A DNA stretch of 64,000 nt from Pantoea anthophila (GTDB taxonomy: Bacteria; Pseudomonadota; Gammaproteobacteria; Enterobacterales; Enterobacteriaceae), in assembly GCF_006494375.1 (NCBI RefSeq), contig NZ_VHIZ01000052.1, forward strand, positions 62,001-126,000, given 5' to 3'. The notes under the pieces were generated by a model. It had not been told where the DNA came from. It saw only the letters and a list, made by a program, of their open reading frames with translations, and made no database searches. Of this stretch, positions 57,497 to 64,000 are shown piece by piece. Position 1 is the first letter of the stretch. The number at the start of each line of letters is the position of its first letter. Both the position numbers and the translations under genes were made by a program.

Positions 57497-58483
57497 TTAC
57501 ACAACCCTCCGGTCGGCCGGGAAGATAACACCGGTCTGCTGACGGATTTCAGTCAGCAGTGCCGCCGTGGTGCGTGAGATCGCAAGCCCGGGATGCGCCA
57601 CCAGACGCTGCGCCACCAGCCGGGCAAATTCGGCCGCTTCATAACGCATCGTGTTGCTATGCTGCGGCTGACTTAACACCTGCTTTTCTCCGCCGCGGGG
57701 TATAAAGGTCAGCTGCTGACACTCCGATAACTTCTCAATAAGCAGCGATCCGGCTTCTCCCTGAATCTCGCTGGGCAGGCTGGAGTCACTGACTTTCGAG
57801 TGCAGAATCGTCACGTCAAAATCGCCGTAGTCGAGCACCACCACCCCATGCCCGTCCACGCCGCTCTCAAGCAGGGTGGCGCTGGCCTGCACCCGCTGCG
57901 GCGCGCCCCACAGTGCTACCGCCGAGGCCAGGCAGTAATAACCGATATCCATGATTGAGCCGTTCGACCAGCGCGGATCAAAGGTATTGGGATTTTCACC
58001 GTTGAGATAGCGCGGGTAGCGCGATGAATACTGACAGTAACTCAGCAGGGCTTTCCGCATCCGCCCCACGGCGGGCAGTGCTGCTTTTAAATGCAGGAAA
58101 TTGGGCAGGCTGGCCGTTTTGAACGCCTCAAACAGCACCACCTGATGTTCCCGGGCGCAGGCGATCATCTGCTCCGCCTCGGCCAGATTGGAAGCCAGCG
58201 GCTTTTCACAGATGACATGCTTGCCGTGCGACATAAACAGCAGTGCCTGCTGGCAGTGCAGGGCGTTAGGGCTGGCAAGATAGACCGCATCGATCGCCGG
58301 GCTGGCGGCCAGGGCCTCCAGCGAGGTAAAGGTTGCCTGGCAGGGATAGTCGGCGATAAAGGCGTCCGCCTGCTGCTGACTGCGCGAATAGACCGCACAG
58401 AGTTGCATCCCGCCGGTTTCATGCGCGGCATCAATAAACTGGCGTGTTATCCAGTTTGTTCCCACAATGGCAAAACGAATCAC
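57497..58483 (-). CDS. ygjR: YgjR, Gfo/Idh/MocA-family oxidoreductase
   Basis: A 328-residue NAD(P)-dependent oxidoreductase. The N-terminal Rossmann fold starts IRFAIVGTNWITRQFIDAAH, the catalytic-loop motif CEKPLASN (about residues 93-100) is present, and a C-terminal alpha/beta domain follows. The substrate is unknown. It lies just upstream of the alx riboswitch: only 61 bases separate its stop codon and the aptamer, so the alx promoter overlaps the ygjR 3' end. E. coli has ygjQ further upstream, which is replaced here by a ClC channel gene. Confidence 0.94.
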   Translation of the reverse strand: MIRFAIVGTNWITRQFIDAAHETGGMQLCAVYSRSQQQADAFIADYPCQATFTSLEALAASPAIDAVYLASPNALHCQQALLFMSHGKHVICEKPLASNLAEAEQMIACAREHQVVLFEAFKTASLPNFLHLKAALPAVGRMRKALLSYCQYSSRYPRYLNGENPNTFDPRWSNGSIMDIGYYCLASAVALWGAPQRVQASATLLESGVDGHGVVVLDYGDFDVTILHSKVSDSSLPSEIQGEAGSLLIEKLSECQQLTFIPRGGEKQVLSQPQHSNTMRYEAAEFARLVAQRLVAHPGLAISRTTAALLTEIRQQTGVIFPADRRVV

Positions 58484-58602
58484 GTTTTCTCTCCGGCAGC
58501 GGTAAAGCGGCAGAGTAACATCTCTCCGGCGCGGTGCAATGGGGAGGGGCGGGCAGGGATTGATCCTGCGATCCCGATTCCAATACTATGCGGGAGCGAT
58601 GA

Positions 58603-60318
58603 ATGTCAGGCACCAACCAGGGAGCGCAGGTGAAAGCAAGTAAGCACGCATTAAACTGGACCACACTGCTGATCGCCATTCCGGTCGGATGTGCCGCATC
58701 GCTGGTGACGCTGGCTTTTCGCGGCGTGATTGAACTGATCAACCATCTGCTGTTTGCCCGCAGCGGGGAGATTAGCGGGTTATTGCCGCTCTGGCCGTGG
58801 ATTTTCTGGCCGCTGCTGGTGGGGGCTGGCGGTGTGCTGGCGGGCTTTTTTCTGCGTTATGCGGTCGCCATTGAGCAGCAGCAGACGGTGAAAACCGACT
58901 ATCTTGAGGTGATCAATGCCCGGCTCGATGCGGTGCCGACCCGAACCTCACTGTTCCGCGCCTTGTCCTCCATCGCCAGTATCGGCAGCGGCGCGTCGAT
59001 AGGGAAAGAGGGGCCGATGGTGCAGCTTTCGGCGCTGTGCGGCAGCGCGATTGGCCGCCTGCTGCCCGCCTCGCTTAACCTGAAAAATAGTGACGTGGTG
59101 GCGATGGCGGCGGCGGCGGGGCTCTCATCGGTCTACCATGCGCCGCTGGCTTCGGCGATCTTCGTCGCCGAAATCGCCTTCGGCATCTCCGCCCTGCAGC
59201 GGCTGATCCCGCTGATTATCGCCTCCGCCACGGCGGTGATGACCATGTGGACGCTGGGCTTTCGCAGCGCGCTCTACCCGCTGGCGGAGGCGAACTTTGC
59301 CATGGATCTCAGCAGCCTGCTGATGACGGTGCTGATTGGTTTGTGCGCCGGGCTGGCGGGCTGGCTGCTGATTAAGTGTATTGCCCGCAGTAAAGCGCTG
59401 TTCAGCCGGGTCGCTTCCCTGCCGCTGCGCCTCGGTGCAGGCGGACTGGCCGTGGGCTTACTGGCACTGCTCTCGACCGATATCCTCGGCAACGGCTACG
59501 AAGTGATTGTGAAGGTAATGGCGGGCCACTATCTGCTGCCGGGCCTGCTGCTTCTGCTGCTGCTGAAAACCGTTGCCACCAGCCTCTCGGTGGGCTCGAA
59601 TGCGGTCGGCGGGCTGTTTACGCCGTCACTGCTGATCGGCGCGCTGCTCGGCGTGATCCTGGCGACGCTGGGGGCGATGCTGCATCTGCCGCTCGGCAAT
59701 GTGCTGCTCTATGCCGCCATCGGCATGGCGGCGGTGCTGGCGGCGGTCAGCCAGGCCCCGCTGATGGCGATGCTGATGGTGCTGGAGATGACCCTCAACA
59801 GCAGCCTGCTGTTTCCGCTGATGATCGCCACGGTGCTGGCCTCCATGGTGGTCTATCGGCTGCAATCGGCCAGCACCTACCCGGTAGTAAGCCATCACTT
59901 CAGCCGTTCAGAAGCGAAATATGATTTCGATAACATGCGCATTGCCGAGCTGATTATTCCCGGCGCGGCGTTGCAGCCGGAAGCGTCGGTGGGGCAGGCG
60001 CTGGCGGTCAGTTCACTGAAGCGCGAACGCTACGTCTATGTGATCAACGCCGGGGGGGCTTTCCTCGGCGTGGTCTCCATTCATGAGATTTCACGCCGGG
60101 TGCTGGCACAGGAGATTACCCTCGACTCGCCGGTGCAGTGCGTGATGGATCAGGATTTCCCGGTGATCTATCAGAACCAGAGCATGCGTGAAGGGTGGGA
60201 AGCCTTTGCCGCCGTCACGCTGGAGCGGTTGCCGGTGCTGAACAACCCCGCTGAGCGCCATTTTCAGGGCGCGCTGACCAAAACCAGTCTGATCCAGAAA
60301 GCGCAGGAGTTTCTTTAA
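58603..60318 (+). CDS. ClcB-like ClC-family chloride channel with C-terminal CBS domains
   Basis: A 571-residue ClC protein. The conserved gating glutamate is Glu136 in SIGSGASIGKEGPMV. The residue aligning without gaps with the internal proton glutamate of E. coli ClcA (Glu203) is Ile191 (FVAEIAFG), as in ClcB (FIAEVLFG), so a ClcB-type protein is indicated. A further ClC motif is GSNAVGGLFTPSLLIG. About residues 445-571 form a CBS pair (SVGQALAVSSLKRERYVYVI; VSIHEISRRVL), which neither E. coli ClcA nor ClcB has. It is divergent from ygjR with a 119-base gap and ends overlapping the convergent ygjP by 4 bases. Confidence 0.93.
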   Translation: MSGTNQGAQVKASKHALNWTTLLIAIPVGCAASLVTLAFRGVIELINHLLFARSGEISGLLPLWPWIFWPLLVGAGGVLAGFFLRYAVAIEQQQTVKTDYLEVINARLDAVPTRTSLFRALSSIASIGSGASIGKEGPMVQLSALCGSAIGRLLPASLNLKNSDVVAMAAAAGLSSVYHAPLASAIFVAEIAFGISALQRLIPLIIASATAVMTMWTLGFRSALYPLAEANFAMDLSSLLMTVLIGLCAGLAGWLLIKCIARSKALFSRVASLPLRLGAGGLAVGLLALLSTDILGNGYEVIVKVMAGHYLLPGLLLLLLLKTVATSLSVGSNAVGGLFTPSLLIGALLGVILATLGAMLHLPLGNVLLYAAIGMAAVLAAVSQAPLMAMLMVLEMTLNSSLLFPLMIATVLASMVVYRLQSASTYPVVSHHFSRSEAKYDFDNMRIAELIIPGAALQPEASVGQALAVSSLKRERYVYVINAGGAFLGVVSIHEISRRVLAQEITLDSPVQCVMDQDFPVIYQNQSMREGWEAFAAVTLERLPVLNNPAERHFQGALTKTSLIQKAQEFL

Positions 60319-60818
60319 GCCGCGTTGCCGCGCATCGCCTGGTCGGTCATCCAGAGCCGCGCATCAAATTCGAGCTGGTGGTAATCCGGCTCCATATGGC
60401 AGCAGAGCTGGTAAAACGCCTTATCGTGATCTTTCTCTTTCAGGTGAGCCAGCTCATGCACCACGATCATGCGCAGAAAAGGCTCCGGCGCGAGGCGGAA
60501 AAAGGTGGAGATACGGATTTCCGCTTTTGCCCGCAGTTTGCCGCCCTGCACGCGCGAGATAGCGGTATGCAGCCCCAGCGCATGCTTCATCACTTTAATT
60601 TTGTTGTCCCACACCACCTTACTGATCGGCGGCGCGTTGCGCATAAAGCGGTTTTTCAGCGCCTGAGTGTAGTCATACAGCGCCTTATCGCTCACGACAT
60701 CGTGGGTATCGGGATAGCGCTCCTGCAGAAACGCGCCTAAGCGCTGATGGGTAATCAGGGTCTGCACCTGCTCAAGAAGGGGAGCAGGATAACCCTGAAG
60801 GTAGATGAGTGAGGACAT
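60315..60818 (-). CDS. ygjP: YgjP, SprT/WLM-like putative zinc metallopeptidase
   Basis: A 167-residue cytoplasmic protein with the zinc motif [11 protein letters not shown] (HExxH at about residues 122-126, then the third ligand His near 132). This is the M48/YgjP-like arrangement of small gluzincins. The start is ATG 60818 ([20 protein letters not shown]); longer open frames have no support. E. coli YgjP interacts with the DNA-protein or ribosome-related machinery only by prediction; the function is not established. It converges with the ClC gene and is divergent from rlmG. Confidence 0.93.
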   Translation of the reverse strand: MSSLIYLQGYPAPLLEQVQTLITHQRLGAFLQERYPDTHDVVSDKALYDYTQALKNRFMRNAPPISKVVWDNKIKVMKHALGLHTAISRVQGGKLRAKAEIRISTFFRLAPEPFLRMIVVHELAHLKEKDHDKAFYQLCCHMEPDYHQLEFDARLWMTDQAMRGNAA

Positions 60819-60903
60819 TAGGGATTCCAGGCGAAAAAGAGTATACTGCGCGCCCTTTTTATCGGGGCGAAAATTAATCAAAGTGTACCACGCCGGAGAA
60901 TTC

Positions 60904-62022
60904 ATGAGCCAACTTGAACTGAACGATCGCACACTGATCCTGCATCGCTTCCCGCAGATGCGTGACGAAAGTCCATTACAAGCCTGGGATGCGGCTGATG
61001 AGTATCTGTTGCAGCAGGCGCTGCCAGAGGGGCCGGTGCTGGTATTCAACGACAGTTTTGGTGCCTTAACCTGTGGTCTCAATCCGCGTCCCGTCTGGCA
61101 CGTCAGCGACTCCTGGCTGAGCCAGCAGGCCGCCCGGCAGAACCTCTCTTTCAACGGGATGGATGACAGCGACGTCCACTTTATTGACAGCCTGGCGGCG
61201 CTGCCTGCTTCCCCGGCGGCGGTGCTGATTAAAGTGCCGAAGACGCTGGCGCTGCTGGAGCATCAGCTGCGCGCGATTCGTGAAGTGGTGACCCCGGAGA
61301 CGGTGATTCTGGCGGCGGCCCGCGCCAAAGAGATCCATAACTCCACCCTGCAGCTGTTTGAACAGATCATCGGCGAGACGAAAACCTCGCTGGCGTGGAA
61401 AAAAGCGCGGCTGATCTTCAGTCAGTTCAGCCAGCCTGCCCTGCGCGAAGCCCGTCCCACGCAGGTCTGGCCGCTGGATGGCACCCCTTATCAGATCCAC
61501 AATTACGCCAACGTTTTCTCGCGCAGCTCGCTGGATATCGGCGCACGCCTGTTTGTGCAGCATCTGCCGGAAAATATCGAAGGCGAGATTGTCGATCTGG
61601 GCTGCGGTAACGGCGTGGTGGGGCTGATGGCGCTGGCACAGAACCCGCAGGCTGAGGTGCATTTTCTGGATGAGTCCTACATGGCGGTCGCCTCCAGCCA
61701 GCTTAACGTGGAAGTGAACCGTCCGGAGGATCTGTCACGCTGTCAGTTCCTGGTCAACAACGTGCTGAGCGGCTATCCCTCGGACCGGCTGCACGCGGTG
61801 CTGTGCAACCCACCGTTTCACCAGCAGCACGCCGTCACCGATCACCTGGCGTGGCAGATGTTCCGTGATGCCAAACGCTGTCTGCAATATGGCGGCGAAT
61901 TGCGCATCGTCGGCAACCGCCACCTCGACTATCACCAGAAGCTGAAAAAGCTGTTCGGCAACTGCACGCTGGTCGCCTCTAACCAGAAGTTTGTAGTGCT
62001 GCGCGCAGTGAAAATGCGCTAG
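60904..62022 (+). CDS. rlmG: RlmG, 23S rRNA (guanine-1835 N2)-methyltransferase
   Basis: A 372-residue SAM-dependent methyltransferase that modifies G1835 in 23S rRNA. The SAM motif [20 protein letters not shown] and the [20 protein letters not shown] catalytic motif (NPPF) are intact. A duplicated inactive methyltransferase-like N-terminal domain covers about residues 1-190. The ATG at 60904 with GGAG 6 bases upstream agrees with E. coli; an earlier start at 60805 is unsupported. Stop codon tag at 62020-62022 abuts the convergent fadH. Confidence 0.97.
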   Translation: MSQLELNDRTLILHRFPQMRDESPLQAWDAADEYLLQQALPEGPVLVFNDSFGALTCGLNPRPVWHVSDSWLSQQAARQNLSFNGMDDSDVHFIDSLAALPASPAAVLIKVPKTLALLEHQLRAIREVVTPETVILAAARAKEIHNSTLQLFEQIIGETKTSLAWKKARLIFSQFSQPALREARPTQVWPLDGTPYQIHNYANVFSRSSLDIGARLFVQHLPENIEGEIVDLGCGNGVVGLMALAQNPQAEVHFLDESYMAVASSQLNVEVNRPEDLSRCQFLVNNVLSGYPSDRLHAVLCNPPFHQQHAVTDHLAWQMFRDAKRCLQYGGELRIVGNRHLDYHQKLKKLFGNCTLVASNQKFVVLRAVKMR

Positions 62023-64000
62023 TCAGACACGCAGCGCCAGCGCGGTCGCCTGTGCGATGGCGCGGCGCGCATCCAGTTCCTGTGCCACATCGGCACCGCC
62101 GATCACCGTCACCTTCTGTCCCCGTGCACGCAGCGCCGCTTCCAGTTCGCGCTGCGGCTCCTGTCCGGCGCAGATAATCACATTATCGACCGCCAGCAGC
62201 AGGGTTTCACCGTTGCGCCGCAGGTGCAGCCCGCGATCGTCAATCGCCAGATACTCCACGCCGCCCCACATCTCCACGCCGCGCGCCTGCAGACTGGCCC
62301 GGTGGATCCAGCCGGTGGTTTTTGCCAGCCCGGCGCCGGGTTTGCCTGTGCGGCGCTGCAGCAGCCAGATCTGCCGTAATGCGGCGGGCGGCTCGGGGGC
62401 CACCACACCACCGCGCTGCGTCAGGCTCTGATCGATACCCCACTCAGCGTAAAAGGCCGCGCGATCCGCGTCATGCGAAGGCTGCGACAGAAACTCAGCC
62501 ACATCAAAACCGATGCCACCGGCTCCGATAATCGCCACGCTTTTCCCCACCGGACGCCCATCGCGCAGCACCTCAAGGTAGCTCAGGACGCTAGGGTGAT
62601 CGATGCCCGGAATATCCGGCGTGCGTGGCTGAATGCCGGTGGCCAGCACCACCTCATCGGCATCACCCAGCCCCTCGGCTGTGACCCGGCAGCCGGTCCT
62701 GACCGTCACCCCGGCGGCCGCCAGCTGGTGGCGGAAATAGCGCAGGGTTTCACTGAACTCCGCTTTGCCGGGGATCAGCCGGGCAATATTGAACTGGCCG
62801 CCGATATCGGCGGCGGCTTCATACAGCGTCACCTGATGTCCGCGCCCGGCCGCCTGCAGGGCAAAGGCCATTCCGGCCGGGCCACCCCCGACCACCGCCA
62901 GCCTGCGCGGAGCGCGACTGGGGATAACCGGCATCAGCGACTCGTGGCAGGCGCGCGGATTGACCAGGCAGGAGGTGATCTTTCCGGCGAACACCTGGTC
63001 GAGGCAGGCCTGATTACAGGCGATGCAGGTGTTAATGCTGTCCGGTTCGCCGCGCTGCGCTTTGCTGACAAAGGCGGCATCGGCGAGAAAAGGGCGCGCC
63101 ATCGACACCATATCGGCGCAGCCTGACTGCAGCAGCTCTTCGGCGACGGCGGGGTGGTTGATGCGGTTAGTGGCGATGACCGGCACCGACACGTGAGCAC
63201 GCAGGCGCTGCGTGACCCAGGCAAAGGCCGCGCGCGGCACGCAGGTGGCGATGGTCGGGATGCGCGCTTCATGCCAGCCGATACCGGTATTGAACAGCGT
63301 GACCCCACACCGCTCCAGCTCGCCCGCCAGCAGCAGCGTCTCCTCCAGCGTGCTGCCCTCTTTGATCAGATCGAGCATCGACAGCCGGAAGATAATGATA
63401 AAACGGTCGCCGGTGGCGGCGCGCACCGCGCGGGTGACCGCCAGGGCAAACTGCATTCGCTGGCGGAAGTCGCCGCCCCAGCGGTCGCTGCGCTGGTTGG
63501 TGTGCTTCACCAGGAACTGATTAATCAGGTAGCCTTCAGAGCCCATGATCTCGACGCCGTCGTAGCCGGCCTCTCGGGCCAGGCGGGCGCAGCGCGCAAA
63601 GTCATCAATAGTCTGTTCAATCGCCGCCTCGCTCATCGCCTGGGGCGTAAACGGATTGATCGGCGCCTGAAGGGCTGAGGGTGCGACCAGATCGGGCTGA
63701 TAGCTGTAACGGCCAGTGTGCAGGATCTGCAGGGCGATTTTGCCCTGATGCTGATGAACGGCATCGGTAATCTGCCGGTGCCAGTGACACTGCGTCTCCT
63801 CTGTCAGCATCGCGCCGTGAGCGGTGGTAACGCCCTGCGCATTAGGGGCAATGCCGCCGGTGACAATCAGCGCGACGCCTTCGCGCGCCCGCTCGCCATA
63901 GAAAGCCGCCAGCCGGGCTGCGCCATCCGGGTGCTCTTCCAGGCCGGTGTGCATGGAGCCCATCAGGAAACGGTTTTTCAGTCGGGTAAAACCCAGGTCC
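62023..64000 (-). CDS. fadH: FadH, 2,4-dienoyl-CoA reductase (partial, N-terminus beyond window)
   Basis: About 659 residues of the NADPH-dependent 2,4-dienoyl-CoA reductase needed for beta-oxidation of unsaturated fatty acids. The open frame runs off the right edge; the first visible residues are DLGFTRLKNRFLMGSMHTGL, so only the first 10 or so are missing. An N-terminal FMN-binding TIM barrel (ILHTGRYSYQPDLVAPSALQ), a 4Fe-4S Cys cluster (CIACNQACLDQVFAGKITSC) and FAD/NADPH domains (GGGPAGMAFALQAAGRGHQV; IIGAGGIGFDVAEFL) appear in order. It is convergent with rlmG without any gap. Confidence 0.97.
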   Translation of the reverse strand, partial: DLGFTRLKNRFLMGSMHTGLEEHPDGAARLAAFYGERAREGVALIVTGGIAPNAQGVTTAHGAMLTEETQCHWHRQITDAVHQHQGKIALQILHTGRYSYQPDLVAPSALQAPINPFTPQAMSEAAIEQTIDDFARCARLAREAGYDGVEIMGSEGYLINQFLVKHTNQRSDRWGGDFRQRMQFALAVTRAVRAATGDRFIIIFRLSMLDLIKEGSTLEETLLLAGELERCGVTLFNTGIGWHEARIPTIATCVPRAAFAWVTQRLRAHVSVPVIATNRINHPAVAEELLQSGCADMVSMARPFLADAAFVSKAQRGEPDSINTCIACNQACLDQVFAGKITSCLVNPRACHESLMPVIPSRAPRRLAVVGGGPAGMAFALQAAGRGHQVTLYEAAADIGGQFNIARLIPGKAEFSETLRYFRHQLAAAGVTVRTGCRVTAEGLGDADEVVLATGIQPRTPDIPGIDHPSVLSYLEVLRDGRPVGKSVAIIGAGGIGFDVAEFLSQPSHDADRAAFYAEWGIDQSLTQRGGVVAPEPPAALRQIWLLQRRTGKPGAGLAKTTGWIHRASLQARGVEMWGGVEYLAIDDRGLHLRRNGETLLLAVDNVIICAGQEPQRELEAALRARGQKVTVIGGADVAQELDARRAIAQATALALRV

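Overview
The window is chromosomal DNA from a gammaproteobacterium of the order Enterobacterales. Protein similarity judged by eye and gene order point to the Erwiniaceae, most likely Pantoea or a close relative. Almost every gene is the recognisable orthologue of an Escherichia coli gene. Two blocks that are far apart in E. coli are joined here: the aidB/rpsF/cpdB/tamAB/ppa/fbp/mpl/tldE block (about 95-96 min on the E. coli map) and the yhaJK/dolP/lpoA/rnpB/yqj/exu-uxa/alx/rlmG/fadH block (about 69-71 min). No tRNA, rRNA operon, insertion sequence, prophage or CRISPR array was seen.

Region 1 (1-13.1 kb): the end of aidB, a BsmA-type lipoprotein, a chemoreceptor with a flagellar sigma-28 promoter, the esterase YjfP, the rpsF-priB-rpsR-rplI ribosomal operon with its promoter and structured leader, then ytfB, fklB, cpdB, cysQ, ytfJ, ytfK (with a candidate Pho box) and ytfL. 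Region 2 (13.5-27.9 kb): tamA-tamB-ytfP for outer-membrane biogenesis, ppa, a three-gene insert (a DUF441 membrane protein, an LprI-like protein and a second chemoreceptor) where E. coli has ytfQRT-yjfF, then fbp, mpl, darP, tldE and a cytochrome b562 gene.

Region 3 (27.9-35.8 kb) is the main accessory block: eight tightly spaced genes plus a regulator. It encodes a small PRD protein, a glycine-rich SFCGS protein, DUF4312, two polytopic membrane proteins (DUF4311 and DUF4310), a metal-dependent amidohydrolase/deacetylase, a DgaE-like PLP lyase, a DgaF-like KDGP aldolase, and a PRD/EIIB/EIIA transcription factor. It reads as an uptake and catabolic pathway for an acylated amino-sugar acid or similar compound. 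The four SFCGS/DUF components form a candidate undescribed transporter. This is the best candidate for a new system in the window.

Region 4 (35.8-47.4 kb): yhaJ/yhaK, then dolP-diaA-yraN-lpoA facing rsmI (septation, peptidoglycan synthesis and 16S methylation), the RNase P RNA gene rnpB with a tandem copy of its 3' end and terminator, a remnant of fliR, then the yqjG, yqjF, yqjKED, yqjC and yqjA-mzrA genes. Region 5 (47.7-54.8 kb) is the hexuronate regulon: exuR, exuT and the overlapping uxaC-uxaB-uxaA operon, with three similar candidate ExuR operators and a CRP site. Region 6 (54.8-64 kb): sstT, alx behind a manganese (yybP-ykoY) riboswitch and an intrinsic terminator, ygjR, a ClcB-like channel with CBS domains, ygjP, rlmG and the bulk of fadH, which runs off the right edge.
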